A stretch of DNA of 64,000 nucleotides from JBCBWG01 sp964579305 (GTDB lineage Bacteria > Pseudomonadota > Alphaproteobacteria > Rhizobiales > Hyphomicrobiaceae). The notes below the pieces were generated by a model. It was not told the origin of the DNA and made no database searches. It saw nothing but the letters and a program-made list of their open reading frames with translations. Both the position numbers and the translations under genes were made by a program. Each line of letters starts with the position of its first letter. Within the stretch, counting starts at the first letter, position 1. The DNA lies in the NCBI GenBank assembly GCA_964579305.1, contig CAZOGY010000004.1, positions 3,548-67,547 of the forward strand. The letters run 5' to 3'. Below, in pieces: positions 44,148 through 53,872 of the stretch.

Positions 44148-45863
44148 ATGCGGTCGCTGCATAGAACACACATCTGGTCTGGCGAGGGCATAGCCCTCGC
44201 TGGACTTTTGGCCCTTATTACGCTGTTTTGCGGGCTGCCGCTTGTTCTTTTATTCAAGCTTGGTCTGTTTGGCGGCGACGGCTTTGCCGCAGCATCTCTT
44301 TCAGAGACGTTGGCCAGCCGTTCAGTGCACCGCGCGCTTTGGAACAGCCTGGAAAGCAGCCTCATTTCTGCTGCGTTGGCCACGATTGTGGGCCTTGTAC
44401 TTGCGCTCATTATTGGCTTAACAAACATCCGGTTCAAAGGAGTGTTTGTTTTTCTTATTCTTTTACCCATGATGATCCCGCCGCATGTGACGGCGCTGTC
44501 GTGGATCCAAGCGCTTGGGCCTGCAAGCCCCGTGTTGCAAGCCTTTGGGCTGGCTCCTGAAGCGGGGGCGACGCATCCGATCTATTCCCGCAGCGGTATC
44601 ATTGCGGTGCTCACGATCCAGCATGCGCCGCTCGTCTTCTTGATCGTACGCGCGGCCTTGCGATCGTTCCCCAGAGAGTTAAGCGATGCGGCCCGCGCCT
44701 GTGGTGCAAGCAGTTTTTTGCTATTGCGCCGGATCACAATCCCGCTTCTCGCGCCAACATTGCTTGCGGGCTTTGCGCTTGCGTTTATTGCGGCGTTGGG
44801 CAACTTCGGTGTCAATGCGCTTTTAGGAATTCCGGCTCGGTATCCGACTTTGCCGGTCTTGATCTGGCGCCGCCTCGCCGGGTTCGGGCCTGACATTCTG
44901 CCAAATGTTGCTGTTCTATCAATCGTGATGGCGCTCATCGTGATTGCGGCACTGACGATCCAATTTGTTTTGCTCAAACGCCTGCGCGTTGGATTGGTCG
45001 GCCCGCCGCAAGTCCCACTTGCGATCGCGTTGTCGCGCAGCCGGCCACTGTTTGAATTTGCACTGGCTGCTTACATCGCCATCACGCTGCTCCTGCCGAC
45101 GGCGTCGCTTGTCGCGACCGCACTCGTCCCGACATACGGTGTGCCGTTGCGTTTGGAGACAATTACGTTCGCTAACTTTGGCGAAATCCTTTTTCGACAA
45201 ACCGTAACGCTTCGTGCGTTTTTGAACTCGCTTTTGACGGCTGGACTTGCTGCAATACTCATTGCGGCCGTTTCAGTTGGCCTTGGCTATTTCTTGTCGA
45301 ACGCGCGTGCAGGCGCCAGGCGCGTTGCGGCTCTGGGCGCAGGTCAGGCAGAAATCGCTTATGCGATTCCCGGCCTTGTTATCTCGATTGCTTTTATCCT
45401 GGCATTCATCCGGCCGCTTCCGATTATTGGCATTTCGATCTATGGCACCTTATGGATTATTCTGTTTGCCTACGTGGCTGCGTTTTTGGCGATCGGTTTG
45501 AAGCCGGTGACGGCCGCGTATGCTCAGCTTGACGACAGCTTGGATGATGCCGCGCGTGTTTCTGGCGCCCCGTTCGGTATCCGCATCCGCCGCATTCATG
45601 CCCCGCTCGTTGCGCCCGCTGCGGCGTCCGGGGCGCTGTTGGTTTTCCTGACCGCATATAACGAAGTGACGGTGTCGGCCCTGCTCTGGTCGACGGGATC
45701 TGAAACGATCGGGACCGTGATTTTCAATTATGAGGACGGTGGATACACGACGCTTGCCGCTGCCATGTCGACCGTCACCGTCGTCGCGACAAGCCTCATG
45801 ATGCTGGCGTTGGACGCCGTGGCGCGACATCTTCCATCAGGTGTGATCCCATGGCGGGACTGA
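44148..45863 (+). CDS. Ferric-iron type ABC transporter permease (fused, two-unit)
   Basis: A 571-residue permease with about twelve helices in two tandem halves. Each half has the cytoplasmic EAA loop: AARACGASSFLLLRRITIPL in the first and AARVSGAPFGIRIRRIHAPL in the second. This double-length form is typical of FbpB-type iron importers. The gene follows the binding-protein gene at 6 bases. Its last 27 bases overlap the end of the ATPase gene on the opposite strand. Confidence 0.9.
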   Translation: MRSLHRTHIWSGEGIALAGLLALITLFCGLPLVLLFKLGLFGGDGFAAASLSETLASRSVHRALWNSLESSLISAALATIVGLVLALIIGLTNIRFKGVFVFLILLPMMIPPHVTALSWIQALGPASPVLQAFGLAPEAGATHPIYSRSGIIAVLTIQHAPLVFLIVRAALRSFPRELSDAARACGASSFLLLRRITIPLLAPTLLAGFALAFIAALGNFGVNALLGIPARYPTLPVLIWRRLAGFGPDILPNVAVLSIVMALIVIAALTIQFVLLKRLRVGLVGPPQVPLAIALSRSRPLFEFALAAYIAITLLLPTASLVATALVPTYGVPLRLETITFANFGEILFRQTVTLRAFLNSLLTAGLAAILIAAVSVGLGYFLSNARAGARRVAALGAGQAEIAYAIPGLVISIAFILAFIRPLPIIGISIYGTLWIILFAYVAAFLAIGLKPVTAAYAQLDDSLDDAARVSGAPFGIRIRRIHAPLVAPAAASGALLVFLTAYNEVTVSALLWSTGSETIGTVIFNYEDGGYTTLAAAMSTVTVVATSLMMLALDAVARHLPSGVIPWRD

Positions 45864-46925
45864 GCGGTGGTTGCCCGGCAAGACCCACGCGCGCTGTACG
45901 CGCACGTGCACAACATCACCGTTTTGAACGCGATTGGTGGTGGTGAGCTGAAACGGCTCGCGCAATCCGGCATGGATCGCTGCGACGTCCCAAACGCCGC
46001 CACGGTAGGCCACGCGCGTTACGGTTGCCTGCAACGTGCCTGGCAGATTGCCCTCATCGATGGTGAGATCGTCGGGACGGATCACAACCTGCCCCTGGCC
46101 GACGCGCGTTGGATCATCGCAGATCGCGGTCAACTCGGACCCGGCCAAAGATATCCGCGCGCGGCCGCGGGCGACTTCGGTTATGTCGGCTGGTATGATT
46201 GCACTTCGGCCAATGAAGCGCGCCACTTCCTCGTTCTGCGGACGGCGATAGACCACATCCGGTGCACCCACTTGCAGGATGCGGCCATGCCACATGACCG
46301 CGAGCGTGTCGGCCAGCGCCATGGCCTCACGCTGATCATGCGTAATGTAAAGCACCGTCGCATGTGTGCGCTGGTGGAATGCGGCCAATTCCTCTTCCAT
46401 CGCGGCCCGTAAATGCGGGTCCAGATTGGCGAGCGGCTCGTCCATCAAAATCGTTCTGGCCTGTTGGGCCAGGCAACGGGCAAGGGCAACGCGTTGACGC
46501 TGACCACCGGACAATTCGGCCGGCTTGCGCGCAGCAAACGCTTCAAGCTCCACAGTGCGAAGGTGTTGTGTTGCCGTTGTTGCTGCCTGCGCCGGCCTTA
46601 CGCCTGCCGTTTGGATTGGGAAAGCGACGTTTTCCAGAACCGTCATATGCGGCCACAGAGCATAAGATTGGAAGACGACACCCACGTTGCGCCGTTCCGA
46701 CGGGACGTGGAGCTTGCTCTCGGCCGCGACCCTCTGGCCGGCAAGCACAATCTCGCCGGCGTCGATATGCTCCAGCCCCGCAATCAAGCGTAGCAAAGTG
46801 CTCTTGCCGCAGCCCGATGGGCCGAGGACGGCAAAGAAGCTGCCCGCAGCCACCTGCAGGGTCACATCATTGACGACCGGGGCAGCATCAAATGCCTTGG
46901 TCACGTGCTGCAAGGCGATGGACAT
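45837..46925 (-). CDS. ABC transporter ATP-binding subunit (FbpC/PotA type)
   Basis: A 362-residue ATPase. Walker A GPSGCGKST, Q-loop FQSYALWPHM, signature LSGGQRQRVALARCL, Walker B TILMDEPLANLD and H-loop LYITHDQ are intact. The C-terminal ~120 residues form an OB-type (TOBE) regulatory domain. It is surely the motor of the adjacent importer, though the gene runs in the opposite direction and shares its last 27 bases with the permease gene. Its own promoter must lie in the ~107 bases before it, or it is read from the SIR2 gene upstream. Confidence 0.92.
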   Translation of the reverse strand: MSIALQHVTKAFDAAPVVNDVTLQVAAGSFFAVLGPSGCGKSTLLRLIAGLEHIDAGEIVLAGQRVAAESKLHVPSERRNVGVVFQSYALWPHMTVLENVAFPIQTAGVRPAQAATTATQHLRTVELEAFAARKPAELSGGQRQRVALARCLAQQARTILMDEPLANLDPHLRAAMEEELAAFHQRTHATVLYITHDQREAMALADTLAVMWHGRILQVGAPDVVYRRPQNEEVARFIGRSAIIPADITEVARGRARISLAGSELTAICDDPTRVGQGQVVIRPDDLTIDEGNLPGTLQATVTRVAYRGGVWDVAAIHAGLREPFQLTTTNRVQNGDVVHVRVQRAWVLPGNHRSVPPWDHT

Positions 46926-47032
46926 GGACGCGCCTATGGAAATGGCTTTACGGGCGCCCTGCTGATGACATCTCGCCTTCTACAGAACAAGATCGCATAT
47001 CGCTTTCCCGCTGTTATCCGGCGACGTGCCTT

Positions 47033-47888
47033 TTACGGCTTGGCCCCTTTGCTTATCAGCTTTGCCAGACGTGCGCGGCACTGCCCGACCTGATCTGCCC
47101 AAATTGATCGCGACACTTCATCTTCGCGCAAAGCTGCATCGAAGAAACTCAGCAAACTTTTCGCCAGGGTTTCGGATTGCCCATTGCCAGATTTGGAGGT
47201 CTCTAACATCTCGATCAGCTTGCGTACGGCATCGAGGATTTCCGGCACATCATCATGGACAAGGCATCTTTTGCACGCCGCCTCCGCCAAGTGTACGAAG
47301 CCGCTATCAGCATCAATTGGCTCAAGTTTGAGCGACGCCAGAACGGCGTCTCGCAGAAGCGAATCGGGCGGTTCCGAGATGCCCGCGCCGTTCCTGCGCC
47401 CTTCAGAGGGGCTCACCCAGTACTGAACCGCTTGCAGAGCGCGCTTCATGCGTTGCGGATCGTCGGATCGTAAGCTGGCGCGGAGAACCGCGGTAAACTG
47501 GGAGGCGGTATTCTTTTGGCCATTGGACGAGGATGCCAGTCGCGCCAACTCCGACATGGCCCGCTCGACGGGAAAACCACGCTCGTAGGCTTCGACAATC
47601 AAAATCGCTAATTTTTGAAAGCACGCGTCTGAACGGTGAATGGCTTTATCACGGATCAAGATATCTGAAAGGACATTCGCAAAGTCTTGCCGGATTTGGG
47701 GCTCTGTCGCCTCTCGAAGCATTTGGCTGCGATCACGATTGGCTGGCCCGATGTCGGCATCGCTTTGCCAAACCGCGAAAAGCCAATTCAGCAACTTTTC
47801 GCAGTCATCTCTTCTGGGCCTAAGCTTTCCGCCGTCGTTGCCTAATCCATTCGCCAGGTTTTCCAGAATTTTCAGCAGCTTACCTTGC
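47033..47888 (-). CDS. C-terminal part of the large SIR2-domain protein (downstream of the gap)
   Basis: About 285 residues readable from the scaffold gap to the stop at 47033. It is helical and rich in Leu/Ala/Arg (LLKILENLANGLG, CEKLLNWLFAVWQ, LIRDKAIHRSDACFQKLAIL), like the alpha-solenoid body of the protein encoded on the other side of the gap. The frame differs from that upstream of the 100 N, but N runs of this size are placeholders, so the true gap length may restore the frame. Read together the protein exceeds 1,300 residues. No domain with catalytic residues is seen in this part. Confidence 0.7.
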
Positions 47889-47988
47889 NNNNNNNNNNNN
47901 NNNNNNNNNNNNNNNNNNNNNNNNNNNNNNNNNNNNNNNNNNNNNNNNNNNNNNNNNNNNNNNNNNNNNNNNNNNNNNNNNNNNNNNN
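47889..47988. other. Assembly gap (100 N)
   Basis: A run of exactly 100 N, the usual placeholder for a scaffold gap of unknown size. It interrupts the SIR2-domain gene. Any sequence, including a repeat or mobile element, could be missing here. Confidence 0.98.
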
Positions 47989-50900
47989 GCCCGGCCTTCC
48001 GGCTCGCTTGCAAGCGCGGCTGATAGCAGGCGCCGGACAATGGCCTCCCAATCGGTTTTATTGCGGTCGAGCTTTGTGCTTTGCTTCGGCTTCTGAATGT
48101 GCTTTGCCGGCTCCGGCCAGTCTGACGGACTTTTTGGCTCAAAACGCTCCGTTCCAACAATTCTCAATCCCATAATTCTGGGCAAGGCGGACGCAACAAG
48201 CTGGGGCTCATCGGCTGCGCGGCACAGCGAATTGTGCAACAGTCGATCCAGTGGTTCATAGAGCGCTGGCCTGGCCCCGACGGACTTTCCCGAATACACG
48301 TCGCACGCGAAACTCAGCGCGCTTTCTGCGGTTTTCGGCGAGCAAAAGGGAACGGCCAATGCCAGGATATCGATCGCTGTGCTCAATCGCGCCGCGGTCG
48401 CCTCGCTGCCTCGGTCCTGATCGGTGGTAACTCCCAAAGACTGGAGTAAATTCTTCGCGATTTTTCTGACGAACGCGACTAGCTCTTCGATCTCGTTATT
48501 CTCTTTGGCCCGTGCAAGAGCCTCTTTAACGTTTGGCGCGACGCGGCGATGCCTTGGATTGATATCGGGCCTTGGATTGAGGGCCAGCCGGATCACGAGT
48601 GCGAGACTGAAAAAGATATCGGCCGCGGTATGGTTATCGATGTATTTGCGCATTTCGCGCTGCACGCAACGCGTGGGAACATCGTTGAATACATGATAGA
48701 GGCCGCGACGCTCTGAGACCAGTGGCCAGCCGGTGGCCTCAATCAGCCTGAATATGCGACGCGGCGCGTTTCGGTCGACCGTCTCTTCCAACCAATCCAG
48801 TTCGTGGTTGGGATCGCAGCGATGGGCGCTTAGCTGCTCCAGTCGGGCGGTTCGCGCTTGCGCCTCTTCGTTCGGCTCTTCGCCACGCTCGCGCTCATCG
48901 ATCCGCGCTTGAAAGCCCACGATCCAGGCCTCGCGCGACAAATTCTCAATATCGAGCCGGTCGCGCTGCGTGCGCCGTTTGATCTCTCGCAGAACGCGAT
49001 CGCGGACGTCATCGGCATCTTTCACGAAGCCAAGCTCGTCAAGGATCGCCGCCTTTCGCACGCGCCAATATATATCGGCGTCGTGGTTGTCCCAGATATC
49101 GATGATGGCTTTCGCCGTCTGGCCAGCCCCGAACCAAAGCGCACGCATTGCCAAGGCATGGAGCAGTGCAGCGCGCTCATCACCGGTCAAATTGTCAGCC
49201 GTGGAAAGTTTATTGGCGAGACGCTCTTTGTCTGACATTACATTGTCAGTCACCATGGCTTTGAATTCAGCCTCGGTGTAATCGCAATACAGCAGAAATA
49301 GCTTCAGTAATTTCCTGCTTTCGTAGTCTGATTTCAGAGTCTCAAGGCTGCGCAAGAACAATTGCAAGAGCAAATCGCGCGGTGGACGGAAGGTCCTCAC
49401 ACACCCATAGTCGAGGTGCGCAGCGCGGTCCGTCGCTTCCGCGCCGCCCCCCTCAACCGGTGCCAACCTATTCTGATCATTCGCAAGGAGATCGATAAGC
49501 TTCTTGCACAAGTGCTCTGGGAAATTTTCGAAGCACTGACCGAGCCGCCAGATCAACTCCGACGCAAAATTATAATAATCGATACGGTCAATACGCTTTT
49601 CCACGTCGATGGGCGAAGGTTGACCCGCCTGCTGATTGAACGACTCCTCCAAGTCCGCCAATATTTCCCAGAGTTCTCCACCTTCGCTATCATGCTTGTG
49701 GGCTTTTTGTGCTCTCCCGCGGGCAAATATATTCGTGCGCTTCTGCTTTGCCGCATTCCTTTTCTTTTCAACGAGATGATCAACCCAGCCGACCGTCAAT
49801 TCCGAGAGCCGCCGTTGATTGCGCAACGGCGTGATGATCCAGGCGGGACGTACAGCGCGGGTCCGGGCCCACTCTCGAGCGCGGGTGCGCAGGCTCCGGG
49901 TGCCGTCCGCGCCGTTGCCTTCAGGGGCCGCGCTGACTTCCAAAGAGACACGCGGCCTGTAGAGCGCGGAGAGATCGTCACGGGCGAACGGGCCTGGCTC
50001 CTGGCGCTCCTGCCCTGGAAAATCGTCCACGTTTGGGCCGATCATCCCGTTCTTGCGGTCGTTCTCGTCAATTTTTGGAACGCTTCCATTCGGCCAATGT
50101 ATGACCGGGTACGGTTTACCTAATTCAAGCGCACGGAAAAACCAGGATAGCGCCTTTTCATGGACCAAGTGGCTCGGCCACGCTTCAGCGCCAGGGATGC
50201 GGGCCAGATCAATGGGGACAACATTATATTTCTCGAGCCGTGCCCGCGTGGGCTCGCCCATCTTATACCAACCGACCAGATAGATTTTCAGCATAGCTGC
50301 ATCCAACTGATCACGGACCCAACCAGCCCATTCCAGAAAATTCGGGTCTTCGCCAGAAAATCCGATCAGGCAAAATACATTCTCCACCATGGATTGGCGG
50401 ACACAATTCACAAATGGCGCAAACTGCTGACGATAGGTCCGAAAATCTTCCTCGGTGATTACGAAAGGTTCGGTATCGGGAAGACTTCCGTGAAGCTTGA
50501 CAATGCGCGGCCGTGACGATCGTGGCAAACCCTCAGCCGTTGTGACCACATCATATCGCCGGCGCACATAATCGTCCGCTGCTTGCTCAAGTAGATTATC
50601 CCAATTTGTGGTGAATATATCGGTCCAGGGCAAGCGGACAAGCCGGCGATGGAGTTGGCCAGGGCGAAAGAGATCCGATTGAATTTTGCGCGCCAGGAAA
50701 CTGTTGAGGGCGGAACGGCCAAAACTCGTTTCATATTCCAGAGCAAGCCGCAATAGCCCGGTTTGATTGTGGAGCTGACGGCTTGCTTGCTTGCGCGCCT
50801 CATCGACGACGGGATGATCTCCGATGCCTGGCAGACACATGGCGTTTGGGTAGAGTTCGTCGACCATGTCTTCGACGAGGCGGCGCCAGTTGGGAAACTC

Positions 50901-51071
50901 CGGTGCGCTCTTGGACAGCGAGATGGCGTTGCGACTGAAGCCCGACCCGACGAGAACCGCAGCGCCGCCAACCGCGCCGTCCCCTGTCGTGATGTTGGTC
51001 GTGTTGCCGTGCCGCCAAAGCGCTTCTCGGATCTTGACGACCTGGTTGGCTTCTGGAAACCTTTCAAACAT
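47989..51071 (-). CDS. Large SIR2-domain protein, probable anti-phage NADase (N-terminal part)
   Basis: The visible part is ~1,027 residues from the ATG at 51071 to the scaffold gap. Residues ~35-330 are a SIR2-like domain: nucleotide loop VGSGFSRNA (~41-49), TTNWDNLLEQA with the catalytic Asn (~156), KLHGSL with the catalytic His (~194), and GFSGEDPNF. No zinc-binding Cys set is seen, as in defence-type SIR2 domains. Beyond ~450 the chain is long and helical, like the alpha-solenoid sensor arms of DSR1/DSR2-type proteins, which drain NAD+ on phage infection. Defence function is inferred from architecture; no partner gene (HerA, Ago) lies beside it. The gene is divergent from siaA. Confidence 0.8.
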
Positions 51072-51130
51072 GACGCGCCTGAACTGTCGTAGGTGAATTG
51101 GACTGGTTAAGTAGATGTCTCAGATTTGGA

Positions 51131-51154
51131 GGAACCGCGGCAGGCTAAGGCGTT
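51131..51154 (+). promoter_or_regulatory. Possible EcfG-type promoter of siaA with short spacer
   Basis: GGAAC (51131-51135) and CGTT (51151-51154) are 15 bases apart, one short of the accepted range, 20 bases before the chosen ATG. Confidence 0.25.
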
Positions 51155-51174
51155 CATGCGAAATCGAGAAACGA

Positions 51175-52530
51175 ATGTCAAAAGTCATTAACGGGCGAGA
51201 CCTTCTGAATAGCTCTCCGGTCGCGGTGCTGATCTGCGATCACGGCGGCAAAGCCATCTACCGTAACCAGCGGTACGAGGATGCGTTTTTTGCGGCCGTT
51301 GAGTGTCCGCGCCGCGCAGCCGCAACAAGCGCAGATAGCGATCCGGTTCCGGGCATGTGGGTGGACGGTGCCCCTCCGCCATCGGCGCGCCGCCACGACG
51401 GTGGCCGGGATCTGTTCTATCGGTGGGGCAGTTGGGACGTGAACGCCGAGCCGTTCGCTTTTATTGAATACCCCGAAATTCCATGGCTGCGCCATCGCAA
51501 ATACCTGGACCGTGCATTCATGGTTCACAGCGAAAGCGGCGCGGACAACGGCACCACCTATTATTGGTTTCAGGACATCACCTCCGAGTTTGAACTGCGC
51601 AAGCAGGAGCTTATGGGGCGTCGTGGTGGCGATGCCCTGATCCAGGCAATCCTGAACGCGCGCAAGCGTGACAGCGCTTATTTCCCGGGCGTGCACCACG
51701 AAATCGCGCAACTTGAGGATGTCGGCGGCGATTTCTTTTTCGCGCGCACGCTGGATCCGTCGACAAAGTTGTTATTGGTCGGCGACTCAGCGGGCAAAAG
51801 TGTGCGCGGCGCCATGATCAGCCTCGTAGCCGGGTCGATCATGCAGGAAATGAGCCTGGACATCAGTGGACGCCTTAAGACAGGCGGGAACGGAAATGGT
51901 ACGGGACCCAACGATAGTACCCGTATTATAGAGACCGAATTGGGCGACGCACCGGCCCAGAAAATCCTGGAAGACCTGCACAATCGGTTCAGTGAGCGGC
52001 TGGAACTGAAGGGTAATCTACCGGTGTTCCGGCGCCGTGACATTGGTCTGGATTGTGTCGTTGCGCTGTTCGATCTCGCGGCCGGACGTGTCTCAGTCGC
52101 GCAGGGCAATTTGCCGATGTGGCGCGTTCGAAATGGGGAGATTACGCCGCTTTGTCAGCTTCAGGAGCAGGATGGCAAAAGCGTCGGCTCGGTTTCGGCT
52201 GGGACGTTCGATCATCAGACATTTGATCTTGAAGAAGGCGATTTGTTCTTCACGGCTACGGATGGTGTCTACGATCAGCCTGGCAGAGGCCACCCTGCAC
52301 AGGATTACGAGGTCAAGACCTACGGCAAAGACAGTTTCACGCAATTTCTCCAAGATCAGGCTCAGAGGATTGATGGCATTCAGGCTGCTCAAGAACGTTG
52401 GGATGCCGCAAAAAGCGTCTTGACAGACGCCTGGGCCGATCTAGAACTCTTCCGCGGCAGCAGCGCCGATAATGAAGCGCCACGGATTGACGACACGCTT
52501 ATGGTCGTCTGTGATCCGTACAATTTGTAA
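51175..52530 (+). CDS. siaA: SiaA-like PP2C (SpoIIE-type) protein phosphatase with N-terminal PAS-like domain
   Basis: A 451-residue soluble phosphatase. Residues ~1-150 look PAS-like (LLNSSPVAVLICDHGGKAIY ... YYWFQDITSEFEL). Residues ~185-450 are a PP2C domain with metal-binding DVGGDFFFA, GDSAGKSVRGAM, LFFTATDGVYDQ and RIDDTLMVV. P. aeruginosa SiaA dephosphorylates SiaC; here the same order of genes follows. SiaA of Pseudomonas is membrane-anchored with a HAMP domain, while this one has no membrane segment. The start at 51175 is favoured over one 20 codons upstream, which lies across the possible promoter. Confidence 0.8.
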   Translation: MSKVINGRDLLNSSPVAVLICDHGGKAIYRNQRYEDAFFAAVECPRRAAATSADSDPVPGMWVDGAPPPSARRHDGGRDLFYRWGSWDVNAEPFAFIEYPEIPWLRHRKYLDRAFMVHSESGADNGTTYYWFQDITSEFELRKQELMGRRGGDALIQAILNARKRDSAYFPGVHHEIAQLEDVGGDFFFARTLDPSTKLLLVGDSAGKSVRGAMISLVAGSIMQEMSLDISGRLKTGGNGNGTGPNDSTRIIETELGDAPAQKILEDLHNRFSERLELKGNLPVFRRRDIGLDCVVALFDLAAGRVSVAQGNLPMWRVRNGEITPLCQLQEQDGKSVGSVSAGTFDHQTFDLEEGDLFFTATDGVYDQPGRGHPAQDYEVKTYGKDSFTQFLQDQAQRIDGIQAAQERWDAAKSVLTDAWADLELFRGSSADNEAPRIDDTLMVVCDPYNL

Positions 52531-52615
52531 TCGGCGGGTTTGCGATTGCCCAGTTCGTGATCGCCACGCCATCAACTACCGTAAATGCTAGTTGCCGGTC
52601 GCAGTGTGGTGGAAC

Positions 52616-52641
52616 GGAACCAGGCTGCGATGTTTTTCGTT
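52616..52641 (+). promoter_or_regulatory. EcfG-type promoter upstream of siaB
   Basis: GGAAC (52616-52620), 17 bases, CGTT (52638-52641), an exact consensus match, 82 bases before the siaB ATG. A second GGAAC directly precedes it. Confidence 0.55.
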
Positions 52642-52722
52642 TGCCAAGCTCGGCAAATTAGGGCGAAACAGCGCTGACACAAAGTGGCGTTATGTGCGCG
52701 CCGTGAGAAAGATGACTTTGAG

Positions 52723-53232
52723 ATGGCTGAAGCGCTGTCATTGGCAAGAACCTCGTTGATCTACTACCACGGGCCGATTTCTGAGCAGACGCTCGTCGGG
52801 ATTGTCGAGAACATCGATGATTGGCACGCCCAATTTCCTGACGAAGAGCACCGTGAACGTATCGTGAGTGCTGTCATCGAACTTGTTCACAATATGTTGA
52901 TCCACCGTACCCAATCTGGCGGAGAGAAACCGACGGGGGACCTCAGCGTCGGACGCGACGACGACGGGACTTACGTCGAGACGAGCGCTGTTGCCGACGA
53001 CGAGTCAATCACGATACTGAAAAGGGCCATGAAGCGTATTGCCGGTCACAGTGAGGACGAGTTCGAGCAAGAGTACAAGCGTCGCTTGTCCAACCGGGAT
53101 CAACGGCACGGTCTTGGTCTTTTTGACGTGGCGGAGACGGCCGCAATCGTAGAGGGACGCCGCATGATCAAGGTGACAAGCGGTCGGACGCGGGGCGAGC
53201 GCCGGCTCAATATCAAGGCCTACATCCGCTAA
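52723..53232 (+). CDS. siaB: SiaB-like protein kinase (DUF6272)
   Basis: A 169-residue protein related to the SiaB/DUF6272 kinases with a GHKL-type fold. The N-box appears as VIELVHNMLIHR and the glycine-rich lid as RHGLGLFDVAE. SiaB phosphorylates SiaC, opposing SiaA. The Met at 52723 is chosen because the family fold begins there; the longer frame adds 13 non-family residues. It lies between siaA and siaC; the ~190-base gap to siaA holds an EcfG-type promoter. Confidence 0.8.
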   Translation: MAEALSLARTSLIYYHGPISEQTLVGIVENIDDWHAQFPDEEHRERIVSAVIELVHNMLIHRTQSGGEKPTGDLSVGRDDDGTYVETSAVADDESITILKRAMKRIAGHSEDEFEQEYKRRLSNRDQRHGLGLFDVAETAAIVEGRRMIKVTSGRTRGERRLNIKAYIR

Positions 53233-53278
53233 TAAGCGTATCGGCAGCTTTCTTATCGTCGACTGCTACGGTGGACTA

Positions 53279-53776
53279 ATGCCGGAATTTTACCATTACC
53301 CTGGCACGGACCTTGAGCCTGAGATTGATTTCTCGCTGCGCGATGACGTTTTGGCGATCCGCGGCCCCAGTTACATGGTCAATGCTGAGGAGTTCTACGA
53401 GCCGCATCTCGACTGGCTTGACAACTATCTGTCGTCAAAGACGCCCGACATTACATTTGAATTTGCAATGACGCGGGTCGCATCGCGCTCGAAGTTCCAA
53501 ATCGAGTTTATCGTGTCAGCTCTCTTCCAGGCGTCGACGAAACGCAAAGTCACGGTTCGCTGGCGCAACCCCAGGAACTCCGATGCAATCGCGACCTTTG
53601 GGCGCCGGCTAAAAAGCATTATCGATGCCGAGCTTGATAAGGCCGAGGCTGAGGCAGCAACCGCCGAAGCCAGCCAAGGAGGCGACACGCCAAAGGCTGG
53701 CGACCAGGACGATGCGCGCGGAACTGAGGGACAGCTGAAGGACAATTTTGTCTTCCAACTGGTGGATGCCGATTAA
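53279..53776 (+). CDS. siaC: SiaC-like (DUF1987) partner-switch protein
   Basis: A 165-residue protein. Residues 1-120 match DUF1987: YPGTDLEPEIDFSLRDDVLA, then FYEPHLDWLDNYL and DITFEFAMTRVASRSKFQIE. The tail of ~45 residues is Ala/Glu-rich and disordered. In Pseudomonas, unphosphorylated SiaC activates the diguanylate cyclase SiaD; no cyclase is encoded here. The segment where SiaC carries its phospho-Thr (usual pattern N-T-S-S-x-K) reads V-A-S-R-S-K, so the Thr appears replaced by Ala while a Ser remains next to it. Confidence 0.8.
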   Translation: MPEFYHYPGTDLEPEIDFSLRDDVLAIRGPSYMVNAEEFYEPHLDWLDNYLSSKTPDITFEFAMTRVASRSKFQIEFIVSALFQASTKRKVTVRWRNPRNSDAIATFGRRLKSIIDAELDKAEAEAATAEASQGGDTPKAGDQDDARGTEGQLKDNFVFQLVDAD

Positions 53777-53872
53777 GCGTTTGAAAACGTTGTGTTGTAC
53801 GTCGTTCGCGCTGGAGGCGGGTGACCCGAACACGGCCTAACTATTGCCAATTGCGTTTGCAATCGTGATCGA

